DNA of 64,000 bases from Micromonospora kangleipakensis (GTDB lineage: Bacteria > Actinomycetota > Actinomycetes > Mycobacteriales > Micromonosporaceae): the NCBI RefSeq assembly GCF_004217615.1, contig NZ_SHLD01000001.1:1860001-1924000 (forward strand), read 5' to 3'. Under the pieces are notes generated by a model that saw only the letters and a program-made list of their open reading frames with translations, was not told the origin of the DNA and did no database searches. The translations under genes were made by a program, and so were the position numbers. The first letter of the stretch is position 1, and each line of letters begins with the position of its first letter. Of the stretch, positions 49,985 to 58,180 are shown piece by piece.

Positions 49985-50208
49985 GACGCGCTCCGAATGT
50001 CGCCGCAATCGGCGTACCACCAGTAGCCGTTGGAATCGATGAGAGCGGAAGCGCCGAGCATGGTCGTCTGGCAGGCGGTGCAGGCCACGACCATCGGCAG
50101 GCCGGCCTTCTCGTGGTCGGCCCACGTGTAGGCGGACTTGTACCCGGCAACGGCCTGCAACAGGTGCAGCCCTGTGGGCAGGCCGCTCGGGCGGGTAGGC
50201 TTGGACAT
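49981..50208 (-). CDS. Small zinc-ribbon-like AICE protein
   Basis: The 75-residue protein has VACTACQTTMLGA and YADCGDIRS, giving up to three cysteines for a metal site. It overlaps the membrane gene as ATGA. The 235-base region upstream of it holds twin hairpins. Confidence 0.75.
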   Translation of the reverse strand: MSKPTRPSGLPTGLHLLQAVAGYKSAYTWADHEKAGLPMVVACTACQTTMLGASALIDSNGYWWYADCGDIRSAS

Positions 50209-50254
50209 GACGAGTCCTCCCAATCGCGAGTTGGGGTGGATGAGTTGGAGGGCA

Positions 50255-50363
50255 CGGGGTCGGCAGATGTAGGAGTCGGACCGACCCCGCGCCAGCTCTT
50301 GCGGGGATGCCACCACCGTTCGTGGCGGCGGGCCGGGAATGTAGGAGTCGGAACCACTCCCGG
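50255..50363 (-). other. Twin stem-loops presenting the same loop sequence
   Basis: Stem 1: 50255-50263 with 50281-50289 (9 bp, perfect). Stem 2: 50333-50338 with 50358-50363 (6 bp). Both loops contain ATGTAGGAGTCGGA (50267-50280 and 50339-50352), which reads TCCGACTCCTACAT on the operon strand. A small GCCAC/GTGGC hairpin lies between. The region is inside the AICE operon, between the SCO3933-like gene and the 75-residue gene. Confidence 0.6.
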
Positions 50364-50443
50364 ACCGGTGGATCTCAGGTCAGCGGACCATCAGGCCGCT
50401 TCATCGGACACCAGAGGCTCACACAGCGCGGTGAGCGAGGGAC

Positions 50444-50764
50444 CTACTTCGCCGCCGAGTTACCAGCCTTCGGCTTCAGCGAGATGGCGCGGAACGCGAC
50501 GCCGTTGCGCCCGTTGGTCGCCCACGGAATGGCCTCCAACTGCTCGACAGCGACGAGCTGTCCCACCGTCACGCCCGGCTTCTCACCCGCCGTGGTGACA
50601 GTGATGATCTCGCCGCCAGTCTCGTCGAGAACGAAGACCTGGGTGGACCACATGGGCCGGCCAGTGTTCTTCTCCGACCGCTGGTTGCCGTTCTGGTCGT
50701 TCTTCGGCTCCGGGTCCTTCGTCACCTGGACCTGCTTGCTCTGGGTGTCCACGTACAGCTTCAC
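50444..50764 (-). CDS. SCO3933-like AICE regulatory protein
   Basis: The 106-residue protein (KLYVDTQSKQVQVTKDPEPK ... WSTQVFVLDETGGEIITVTT ... VAVEQLEAIPWATNGRNGVA) matches the pattern of SCO3933-family proteins encoded at the head of AICE operons. It is the first gene of the long leftward operon. The GTG at 50764 has AGGAGGT 6 bases before it. Divergent from the XRE regulator. Confidence 0.75.
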   Translation of the reverse strand: MKLYVDTQSKQVQVTKDPEPKNDQNGNQRSEKNTGRPMWSTQVFVLDETGGEIITVTTAGEKPGVTVGQLVAVEQLEAIPWATNGRNGVAFRAISLKPKAGNSAAK

Positions 50765-50874
50765 AACAGACCTCCTGTGTCTCGGGTCAGATTGAGCGCG
50801 TCCCCGGTGGACTCTTGCTCGTGACCTCTGCCAATGAGGGTTCCGCAATGGACAGGACAAGCCACCCGACGAGG

Positions 50875-50903
50875 TGGACAACTAGGGACGTCTTTGTTAT
50901 CTT
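50875..50903 (+). promoter_or_regulatory. Promoter of the XRE/NUDIX pair
   Basis: TGGACA (50875-50880), a 17-base spacer and TATCTT (50898-50903) lie 33 bases before the XRE gene start. Overlapping inverted motifs CTAGGGACG (50882-50890) and CGTCCTAG (50910-50917) could be the operator of the adjacent regulator. Confidence 0.55.
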
Positions 50904-50935
50904 GAATGCGTCCTAGCCGTCCCTTGGAGGCGCTG

Positions 50936-51694
50936 ATGCCTAACGACCGACTGCGTGACGCCATCCTCCGCAACGGCATGACGCCGGCCCTCATAGCGGA
51001 GAAGATCGGAGTTGATCCGAAAACGGTCGAGCGGTGGATCACGCAGGACCGAACGCCATACCCACGCCACCGGCATGCCATTGCTGCTGTCGTTCGCGAG
51101 AGCGAGTCGTACCTGTGGCCGGGTGCGGTGACTCCGGAGAAGGCATCGCGGCTCGGTCAGAACGAGGTCGTCCAGCTCTACTCGCGTAGGTCGTCGGTGC
51201 CCTACGAGCTCTGGCGTCGTATGATCGACATGGCTCAGGAGAGGATCGACATCCTCGCGTACGCGGGGCTCTTCCTCGTCGAACAGGACCCACGGCTCAT
51301 CGACACCCTGCGGCAGAAGGCGCTCGACGGGGTGTCCATCAGGATCCTGCTAGGGGACCCCGACAGGCCCGCAATTGAGCGGAAGAGCGTCGAGGAGGGC
51401 GCCCCCGGTGTCATGGCCGCCAAAATTCGGCAGGTGAGGCAGTACTACGACCGCCTCGAAGGCACGCAGGGCGTAGAGGTCAGGTACCACGACACCACCC
51501 TGTACAACTCGATCTACCGCTTTGATGACGAGATGCTGGTCAATATGCATGTCCTCGGGTTCCCGGCACCCCACGCGCCCGTGATGCACCTCCGCCGGCT
51601 GTCCGGCGGAGACTTGTTCAGCACCTACGCCGACAGCTTCGACCGGGCTGTGATGGTCTCGTACCCAATCGGGCGTGAAGAGGTGGCAGCCTAG
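50936..51694 (+). CDS. XRE-type HTH regulator with DUF5919 domain
   Basis: The 252-residue protein has an N-terminal HTH (LRDAILRNGMTPALIAEKIG ... VDPKTVERWI). A C-terminal domain (from VPYELWRRMIDMAQERIDIL, with IRILLGDPDRPAI) resembles a phospholipase-D-like fold without an obvious HKD motif. This DUF5919 type is a frequent AICE regulator next to a NUDIX gene. ATG at 50936 with GGAGG upstream. Confidence 0.85.
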   Translation: MPNDRLRDAILRNGMTPALIAEKIGVDPKTVERWITQDRTPYPRHRHAIAAVVRESESYLWPGAVTPEKASRLGQNEVVQLYSRRSSVPYELWRRMIDMAQERIDILAYAGLFLVEQDPRLIDTLRQKALDGVSIRILLGDPDRPAIERKSVEEGAPGVMAAKIRQVRQYYDRLEGTQGVEVRYHDTTLYNSIYRFDDEMLVNMHVLGFPAPHAPVMHLRRLSGGDLFSTYADSFDRAVMVSYPIGREEVAA

Positions 51695-51698
51695 AACC

Positions 51699-52169
51699 GT
51701 GGCGAGGATCGAGCACTACCACGACCCCAATGCACCGAAGGCCAACAGCATCGTTGTGGCCGTCTCGGTGTTCGTGCGGGACGACCGCGGACGAGTGCTG
51801 CTGATCCTCCGCACGGACAACGGCCTGTGGTCGCTCCCCAGCGGTGGCCAGGAGATCGGCGAGACAGTTGCGCAAACAGCTGTCAGGGAAACCCGAGAAG
51901 AGACCGGGGTCGACGTCGAGGTGACAGGGATTGTCGGCGTCTACTCCGACCCGGGCCATGTCATCGAGTACTCAAACGGCGAGGTGCGCCAGCAGTTCTC
52001 CCTCTGCTTCCGGGCGAAGCCTCGCGGCGGCACGCTGACGACGAGTGACGAGTCATCCGACGTGCGGTGGCTGAGCCCTGACGAGCTGCCGGCGCTTTCG
52101 ATTCACCCGTCGACGCAGCTGCGCATTCAGCACGGCTACGAGGACCGCCGAGAGCCCTACATCGGCTGA
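51699..52169 (+). CDS. NUDIX hydrolase (Pif-like)
   Basis: The 156-residue protein has a complete Nudix box (GGQEIGETVAQTAVRETREE followed by TGV). The gene sits 4 bases after the XRE stop, in the position of Pif of pSAM2, a NUDIX protein that blocks redundant transfer between cells already carrying the element. Its substrate is unknown. GTG start. Converges on the HD gene with a 13-base overlap. Confidence 0.88.
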   Translation: MARIEHYHDPNAPKANSIVVAVSVFVRDDRGRVLLILRTDNGLWSLPSGGQEIGETVAQTAVRETREETGVDVEVTGIVGVYSDPGHVIEYSNGEVRQQFSLCFRAKPRGGTLTTSDESSDVRWLSPDELPALSIHPSTQLRIQHGYEDRREPYIG

Positions 52170-52744
52170 GGAACCCGGCCGTGGAGTCGCGACTGCGTGC
52201 GCCGCACGGCCGCCACCATCTCGGGTTCCGCTCGAATGATGAAGCGCGTGACGAGGTGGTCCGGCCCGTACCGTGACCGGATCTCTTCCAGCCTTTCCAA
52301 CACCTCGAAGTCCTGACCGTCTGGCCCGGTGGTCATGTCCGCAAAGCAGAGAGCGTCGGCCACCGCCGATTCCTCGCGGGGGAACTCCTGCGCCAAGGTC
52401 TCATCGAGTCCCCGTTCCTCGGCTTCCAACCAGGCGCATGAGTGATGCGCCACCAAGGCCGCGATCCGCTCGTCGAAGTGCTCTCGCCTCAGCCACCGGC
52501 CGCCATCCAGCGAGTGAAAGCCGGTGTCGACCAGGTCTGGGCTGTAGCCGACATCGTGCAGCCAGGCGGCAGCAACCAGGATGTCTCGGTCCTCCTCGGG
52601 CACGGCGGCGGCGACCTGGCGGGCCTTGACGGCCACCGCCTGGACGTGGCCCCACCGGCGCGGCAACGCGACCTCAAGTTTGATGCGAGCCGTCTGCCGG
52701 GCGGTGTCGACGAGCTGGGCCATTCGGTCAGGGTACGGAGACAT
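52157..52744 (-). CDS. HD-domain phosphohydrolase
   Basis: The 195-residue protein has the HD metal site: HVQAVAVKAR first His, WLHDVGY His-Asp pair, and a later FHSLDGGRWL / VAHHS histidine. HD proteins hydrolyse nucleotides or cyclic nucleotides. The trio of XRE-DUF5919, NUDIX and HD recurs in AICEs. ATG start. Confidence 0.85.
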   Translation of the reverse strand: MSPYPDRMAQLVDTARQTARIKLEVALPRRWGHVQAVAVKARQVAAAVPEEDRDILVAAAWLHDVGYSPDLVDTGFHSLDGGRWLRREHFDERIAALVAHHSCAWLEAEERGLDETLAQEFPREESAVADALCFADMTTGPDGQDFEVLERLEEIRSRYGPDHLVTRFIIRAEPEMVAAVRRTQSRLHGRVPQPM

Positions 52745-52831
52745 GGAACAGAGCGCACTCGCCCGATAGGCCGGGCCGCCGCTCTCGGGGCGACCGGCTG
52801 CCGACGCTAGCTAGGCACCCAAGAGAGGCAT

Positions 52832-53437
52832 ATGTTGCCTTCTATGGGGCCAGGAGACGGACCAGTTCTGCCGGGTCGCCGGGCGGCGCCGGGCAGGCCG
52901 TTGGTTCGATCGCCGCGCCATTGGCCTTGGGTGGTGCTCTCGCTCGTAGCCGTGCTGTGTACCGGGATCGTGGCGGTGCCGGTGTCGTGGGCTGTTCTCC
53001 GGCAGGCCCAAGCGGAGCGGGGTGAGGCGACGCCGGACGCGGCGGTGAGCTTGTATGTGCTCCAGATGAGCAGCGGGGAGGAGATCGGTCTGTCGCGGGT
53101 GCTGGCCGGCAGGCGTCACGACGAGCTGCTGCGGCAGTGGCGTCAGTACCGCGGCGAGATGGAACGCGGCAACGTCCCGTCGAAGCTGGAGACGGTCGGA
53201 CTGATCGACGTCGAGGACCAGGGCGACGACCGTGCGACGGTGACCGCTCAGGTCCACGCGGTCTGGTGGAACGAACTCACGAACCTCAGCGGCGCAGCCC
53301 ACGCCTGGCGGTTCGAGACCCGGCGAGACGCCGGCGGTTGGCGGGTGTGGGCAGTCGACCTGCCACCGTCGGTGCGGGGTGCATGTCCGGGCGGATACGT
53401 GCCGCTGAGCGCAGTCGGCAGCGGCCGGCCCAGCTAG
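52832..53437 (+). CDS. Membrane-anchored hypothetical protein (AICE cargo)
   Basis: The 201-residue product has a basic cytoplasmic start, one membrane helix (WPWVVLSLVAVLCTGIVAVP) and an extracytoplasmic domain with DAAVSLYVLQMSSGEEIGLS and a WWNELTNLSGAAHAWRFETR stretch. This resembles an NTF2-like or TcpC-like fold seen in conjugation proteins, by pattern only. ATG with AGAGAGG upstream. Confidence 0.7.
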   Translation: MLPSMGPGDGPVLPGRRAAPGRPLVRSPRHWPWVVLSLVAVLCTGIVAVPVSWAVLRQAQAERGEATPDAAVSLYVLQMSSGEEIGLSRVLAGRRHDELLRQWRQYRGEMERGNVPSKLETVGLIDVEDQGDDRATVTAQVHAVWWNELTNLSGAAHAWRFETRRDAGGWRVWAVDLPPSVRGACPGGYVPLSAVGSGRPS

Positions 53438-53561
53438 GGGGAGTCCTGCCGATCATGTAGGGGTTGATGATCTGTTATGCCTTGGTGGTCGGGGCGATAG
53501 TCCCGTCCGTTCGGCGGGCTTCCATCACCGATGAATCGATTGGCATCAGCTTCACGAGGTT

Positions 53562-53966
53562 GTGGGTCGGTGTCACCATGATGGCGTGTTGGTGTTCACG
53601 CGGTCGCCGACGGGCGAATGGATTCCGTGGCGGGTCGGCCGGCAGCGTCTCGCATGGCGGCCAGTCCTGCGCGCGCCGTGGCGGACGTACATGTACCAAT
53701 CCGATCCGTTCAATCCGTTCAACCCCGTCAAACGGCGTGAGACTTTCGACCTCCTGAACGTGGTGGGCGCGCTGCTCGCGACGCTGGTGGTGTGGCCGTG
53801 GCGGGCCGTAACCAACAGGTGGCCAGTGATCGCCTATGTGCCCGACGACCCTGAGGGCAACCTTCAAATGCACCGCACTGCACCGATGCGCCGCGCCCAG
53901 GCAAAAGCGGTCGCCCGTGATTGGGCCGAACACATCCGACGGTACGGCGAGCCGCCCGCGCAGTAG
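53562..53966 (+). CDS. Hypothetical membrane-associated protein
   Basis: The roughly 134-residue product has MYQSDPFNPFNPVKRRET in the middle, one hydrophobic segment (LLNVVGALLATLVVWPWRAV) and a basic C-terminus. The start is uncertain (GTG 53562 or GTG 53586); no Shine-Dalgarno. Function unknown. Confidence 0.6.
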   Translation: MGRCHHDGVLVFTRSPTGEWIPWRVGRQRLAWRPVLRAPWRTYMYQSDPFNPFNPVKRRETFDLLNVVGALLATLVVWPWRAVTNRWPVIAYVPDDPEGNLQMHRTAPMRRAQAKAVARDWAEHIRRYGEPPAQ

Positions 53967-53981
53967 CTCGAAGGCCATCGA

Positions 53982-54200
53982 TCAGTGAGTCTGCCGGCGG
54001 TTCGCTTCCTGCCGGATCGCCTCGGTGAGATCCCGCCAGGTGCCGGCCGAGGTCTTCATCATCCGGTCGATCATCGAACGGGCCGCGGAGGCTTCGTCGG
54101 CGAAGTCGTACGAGACTTCCTGCCCTCCGTCGCCACCGCGACGGCCACGGACCCGCCAGAGCCGGCCGTCCGAGAGCAGCCAGATGTCGCGCCGGGCCAT
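53982..54200 (-). CDS. Small hypothetical protein
   Basis: The 72-residue product begins MARRDIWLLSDGRLWRVRGR and contains VSYDFADEASAARSMIDRMM. Such short proteins with a WLLSDGRLWRV opening are common actinobacterial hypotheticals. It converges on the upstream rightward gene. ATG 54200 with GGGAG about 10 bases before it. Confidence 0.55.
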   Translation of the reverse strand: MARRDIWLLSDGRLWRVRGRRGGDGGQEVSYDFADEASAARSMIDRMMKTSAGTWRDLTEAIRQEANRRQTH

Positions 54201-54902
54201 GCGACCCCAGCTCCCGTTCCACCACCGCCCACGTATCTCCACCAGCCGCAGCCTAATCGAACGTACGTACGAACCGGCCGGCTGGCGGCAAAGTTGGTTC
54301 AAAGTTTCTGTACGTCTTCAAGGCGGCCCTTGACGGGCCGCACGCGCCGCCGCCTGGGCGCGCGTCCGACGCTCCGCTGTCGCTCCACGCCGGCCACGCA
54401 ACACGCCCGGCGGCTGGCGCGGAGAGCGGGAAGCCCGGGGGCCGCCGCAGACGGATCAGGCGTGGAAGTGGTGGAGGTTCGTCGCCGGCAGCCGGCCGCG
54501 CCGCGCCCGAGCAGCGCGGCGCAGGAGATCGCCCGCTGGGTCCGCACGGCAAGCCCCAAGCATGGGGGCGGTGCCCGCGCGAGGCAGCCGGTCGCCCAGA
54601 AGCCGGCTCCACAGCCGCTCAGGGTCAGGTCAACCGCTCACCTGGGAGGGGGAGGGTGCCCGCCGGTGGCCAGCTCCGACCCCAGGAGCCGGGTCCGTGC
54701 CGGTCGAGGTTGGGGTCAACTGCGCCACTGTGGCGGTGTCCGTCGAGGGCGCGGTCCGTGACACGAGAGCCGACTCCGCCTGTTCCGGCAGCATCCGTAC
54801 GTGCGTCAAGGTCCGCTTGACGTAGTGCGTCCGGCGATGGTGCGCCAGGTAGCCTCGCTCCATGTCGAGCAGCCAGCCTCCGCCCTGGAAGGATCTGCGA
54901 CC
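54201..54902. other. Gene-poor 0.7-kb region in the cargo
   Basis: Several overlapping frames exist on both strands, but none has a Shine-Dalgarno and a family pattern. A GCGGCCC/GGGCCGC hairpin (54323-54329 with 54335-54341) and a CGTACGTACG tract near 54260 are visible. It may hold promoters for the hydrolase gene. No gene is called. Confidence 0.4.
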
Positions 54903-55703
54903 ATGCGCGAACTTGCAGGTGTTGGCCGCTTTGAGCGGTTCGGTCATGGACGCCGCGTCGTCATCCTCAGCAACCCCCAGGCTGATCCCCGCTGGTGGGC
55001 TCCCCCCATCGTGTCAGCATTGACGAGTGCGGGTTACGAAGCCGTCACCTTCGTCCACGCCGGGCCTGGCTACGCACCTGCCGATGTAGCGCGGGACGTC
55101 GGCACCTTCATCGAGCATCTAGGACCCGAGCCGGTCCATCTACTCGGCTGGTCCCAGGGGGCCGCTATCGCGCAAGAGGTAGCGGCGCTCCGCCCGGACC
55201 TGGTCGCCGCCGCCGCGCTCATTGCCAGCTACGGTCGCCAGAACACCTTCGACTCGTTGTTGCAGCAGGCGTGGGAGTGCTTGGACTTGGCCGGGCCTGA
55301 GCTCGACCCCGTCCGTCTGGTCCTGCTCTTTCTCACCAGCCACCCTGCCGAGGCGCTGGGCGACGATGCCTTTGTCGACCCCCTCGTTGCCGGGATGCAG
55401 CAATGGTCGACGAAACCGGACGGCTTTGCCGAGAGCCGGGAACGCTCACGCGAGTTCATTCGTCAGTACCAAGAGCGACTCGACGTCCTGGGCAACATCC
55501 GGGTGCCCTGCTTGGTAATGGGTTTCGGTCAAGACGCCGACACCTTCGTCATTCGAGCTCGCGAGGTTGCCGCTGCCATTCCCGGAAGCCAGTACGTGGA
55601 GCTGGCGAATGCGGGTCATCTGGCACCGGTGACCGAACCCCAGCGGGTAGCCGGCCCCATTCTGGAGTTCTTCGCCGAGATCGACATTGCGAGCCGCGAG
55701 TAG
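54903..55703 (+). CDS. Alpha/beta-fold hydrolase
   Basis: The 266-residue protein has the nucleophile elbow GWSQG with Ser84, an acid in GFGQDADTF and the catalytic His in ELANAGHLAPV. The oxyanion region is ILSNPQADPRWW. It resembles the broad haloperoxidase/lipase-like group; the substrate is unknown. ATG at 54903 with AAGGA upstream. It stands alone in the cargo. Confidence 0.88.
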   Translation: MRELAGVGRFERFGHGRRVVILSNPQADPRWWAPPIVSALTSAGYEAVTFVHAGPGYAPADVARDVGTFIEHLGPEPVHLLGWSQGAAIAQEVAALRPDLVAAAALIASYGRQNTFDSLLQQAWECLDLAGPELDPVRLVLLFLTSHPAEALGDDAFVDPLVAGMQQWSTKPDGFAESRERSREFIRQYQERLDVLGNIRVPCLVMGFGQDADTFVIRAREVAAAIPGSQYVELANAGHLAPVTEPQRVAGPILEFFAEIDIASRE

Positions 55704-56057
55704 CGGAGGACCACTCATCTGTGGGATGGCGATGAGTGACTAACTGGGTGACGACCGAGGCGACCAGGTCCGGACGCCCACGGACAACCAAGGGTGCGCG
55801 TGTCAGCGTGGGCTGGGGATCAGGGCAGGTAGCCGCGAGATGGTTGTTGCCTGGGGGTCAAGGGGTCGACGCATGTGGGCAGGTGTCATGCCCGCCGCGG
55901 AGATCCGCATCTTCGGCCCCCGCCTGATGCCAAAGCTGGAACCTCTGCTCACGAGCTGGTTGCCGGTCAAGCGTTCACGGAATTGATCTCGTACTTCGTT
56001 GATCCAGGGGCGACCTGTGGACGACGGTTGTGGCCGAGGACTCGTACCCTAATGACC
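55704..56057. other. Intergenic region with a tRNA-element-like scar
   Basis: A 354-base region with no convincing gene. CTGGGGGTCAAGGGGTCG at 55851-55868 resembles a similar phrase at 61948-61968. The right end has TACCCT (56045-56050) as a likely -10 for the next gene. Confidence 0.4.
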
Positions 56058-56612
56058 ATGAAGACGCGCAGGCCGCTGCTGGTGGCCGTATTCGGCGCGG
56101 CTGCTGCGATGCTGCTGGCGGTCGTCGGGTGCGCCGCAGCCGGATTCCTACTCATCGGTGACGATCCGGCGGAGACGCGTACCTGCCAGGAGTCCGTGCA
56201 GGTCGCAGAGGCGAAGGTCCGCACCGACCATTGGGATCCTCCGGATGACTTGCCGGACCTCGGCGATTACCCAGAAATCCACTGGCAGCTGCGCACCTCG
56301 GGCAACCCGTGTTCCAGAATGCCCGGCCCTACCGACTGGGCGTACCAGGGCGTGGTCAAGCTGCGACCGGAGGACGCGCAGGCGTTCGCGAAGCGATACG
56401 ACTTCGTACCGTACACATCTGTCAACCTGGATGAGCTTCCCCACGACAGTAGCCCCGCAGACGTGTGGCCTGCCCTGGTGCCGTTCCTGCCAAGCGAGTC
56501 GCGGTGGCTGCACAGCAGGTCGTACAACGAAACAGCGCCGTCGCCACGATGGCGAGTCGCGTTCCTCGATGTCGAGCACCAGACGCTCTTGTTCATGTTC
56601 AACGACCACTAG
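56058..56612 (+). CDS. Hypothetical single-pass exported protein
   Basis: The 184-residue product has an N-terminal membrane helix (LLVAVFGAAAAMLLAVVGCA). An extracytoplasmic acidic domain follows, with cysteines (TCQES, NPCSRM) and DWAYQGVVKLRPEDAQAF. The ATG at 56058 appears leaderless (TACCCT 7 bases upstream); ATG 56052 is possible. Function unknown. Confidence 0.7.
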   Translation: MKTRRPLLVAVFGAAAAMLLAVVGCAAAGFLLIGDDPAETRTCQESVQVAEAKVRTDHWDPPDDLPDLGDYPEIHWQLRTSGNPCSRMPGPTDWAYQGVVKLRPEDAQAFAKRYDFVPYTSVNLDELPHDSSPADVWPALVPFLPSESRWLHSRSYNETAPSPRWRVAFLDVEHQTLLFMFNDH

Positions 56613-56669
56613 CTGGCGCCTGCCCAGTTCCCGTTGGTCAGCTTGCCGCGGCTTGGAGGACCCACGTCG

Positions 56670-57137
56670 GTGATCCGCTTCGATGGACGGCGGCTCCGAA
56701 TCGTCGTGGCTGTCGTCCTGGGCAGTCTCCTGGTCGGTGGCGGACTCATGCTCTCGGCCCGGCTAGACGCGGTGATCGGCCAGAGGGTGCGCCTCGGCGT
56801 CGAGACGACCGGCCGAGTCGTCCACGTGGAGCGATACCAAATCGGGCGCTCGACCTCGGTGACGAGGGTGACCGTGGACTACGCCCTCAACGGTGCGCGG
56901 CACCGGGAGTTGCTCTCCAGCGAACTCGATGAGGTTCGGTATCGCAACGGAGACGCGGTGAGGCTGCACGTCGACCGAACGGATGCGACCAAAGCTGCTA
57001 CGGCCGAGGGGTACGCGACGGAGGACCTGCTTCTCCAGTTGCCCGCATTCCTCGAAGCCGCCGGAATCATCATGATCATGCTGGCTCTCGCTCGGCTCAG
57101 ACGCCGGGGGCGAGGACCGTCACCCGATTCAGGTTGA
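56670..57137 (+). CDS. DUF3592-like membrane protein
   Basis: The 155-residue product has two membrane helices (VVAVVLGSLLVGGGLML and FLEAAGIIMIMLALARL). They flank a small beta domain (TTGRVVHVERYQIGRSTSVT, VDYALNGARHRELL), the layout of DUF3592 proteins. GTG 56670 with GGAGGA upstream; longer frame to 56634 is less likely. Function unknown. Confidence 0.7.
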   Translation: MIRFDGRRLRIVVAVVLGSLLVGGGLMLSARLDAVIGQRVRLGVETTGRVVHVERYQIGRSTSVTRVTVDYALNGARHRELLSSELDEVRYRNGDAVRLHVDRTDATKAATAEGYATEDLLLQLPAFLEAAGIIMIMLALARLRRRGRGPSPDSG

Positions 57138-57488
57138 GACTCGTGGTCGGGTTGCCTCAGCCGGGGCCGCAGGCCAACTCCTGCAACTGGCCGGCCTGGT
57201 CGGGTTCGAGCCGGCGTGCTGTCTGCCGTCGCCCGCGCACTGCTGCACTTTCAGGTCCCGCTCGTTTGGGCCCTTAGCATCCGGGTGGGTGAGCCGCCCG
57301 TCTCTGTGTCGACAGCAACGATGACAGCAAACTGCCCGAACGGGGACACCCGCTCGAGGACGAGTGTGGACAGTCAAGTCGGCATGTGGCCACGCAGCCG
57401 CCCAGGTGAACCATGAACCCGATCCTCGTGGGATAGCACTCAGCCGAGTCGATGCGGTCCCCCATGATCGCCGATATACGATCCGCCG
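57138..57488. other. Intergenic region before a lipoprotein gene
   Basis: A 351-base region with no convincing gene. TATACGAT at 57475-57482 is a likely -10 for the leaderless lipoprotein gene that follows. Confidence 0.4.
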
Positions 57489-57869
57489 GTGAATCGGTCT
57501 CTCGCCGCGTGCCTCCTTGGCGCCACCCTGCTTCTGGCCGCTTGTACCGACGAGAAACCGGCAGCAAGCCCGCCCAGCCCTGACAAGTACACCCGTGGTG
57601 GTTGTGCTGGGGTGGCACGCCTGGTGGACGAGAATGAGCGCTTCTACGCCCCAAACGGCACCGTTGGGGCCCGGGCCGCCAATTCGACGGACCCCGCTGT
57701 CAGCGCGGCCGGCGGGGAGTTGGTGTTGGCGGTGAAGGAAGCTGGCGACCTGGACGTGGGCAGCCATGGCAAGGCGGACATGACGCAAGCGGAAGCCCGG
57801 ATCGCCGACGCTCAAGAGAAGCTCATGACGGCTTGCCGTGAACTGCTGGGCGAGCCGCCCTGGTCGTGA
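57489..57869 (+). CDS. Small hypothetical lipoprotein
   Basis: The 126-residue product has a signal peptide with lipobox ending at Cys19 (LLLAAC) and a helical mature part (SAAGGELVLAVKEAGDLD ... TQAEARIADAQEKLMTACRE). The GTG start is probably leaderless. Function unknown. Confidence 0.75.
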   Translation: MNRSLAACLLGATLLLAACTDEKPAASPPSPDKYTRGGCAGVARLVDENERFYAPNGTVGARAANSTDPAVSAAGGELVLAVKEAGDLDVGSHGKADMTQAEARIADAQEKLMTACRELLGEPPWS

Positions 57870-58180
57870 TCCCCGCGCTTCACGGCAGGCATCGGAGCAG
57901 CGACTTGGAGACGAGCGTGGTCGAGACGGGCCGACGACTATCTCCGGCTTCCTCGGCAGGGTCACCCTCGTCGACCAGGAAGCCGCAACAGCGGCGAGCT
58001 GACATCAGTCGTTGACATCAACGGTGGCGGCCGAGGCCGGACCAGCGCGGACGGGGGTCGCCTCCAGCCCTAATAGGCTGGACGTCAGCGGACGCTGCGA
58101 CCTTCGCCGAAAGCGCCTTGTAAGCGAGACGTCAGGCTGCAGCGACGCAACAAGACAGCTCGAAGGCAGTAGGCATGGCG
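57870..58180. other. Intergenic region carrying the left 21-bp tRNA-Thr-like repeat
   Basis: A 311-base region with no convincing gene; the repeat at 58113-58133 is listed separately. Confidence 0.4.
58113..58133. repeat. 21-bp direct repeat, left copy (tRNA-Thr-like)
   Basis: GCGCCTTGTAAGCGAGACGTC matches 60879-60899 at 20 of 21 bases. CTTGTAA followed by GCGAG looks like the anticodon loop (TGT) and 3' stem of a tRNA-Thr. Confidence 0.6.

Noticed and set aside
54253..54947. Frames on both strands of the 54.2-54.9-kb gap
   Set aside because: No ribosome-binding site, no family pattern and Arg/Pro-rich translations; treated as non-coding.
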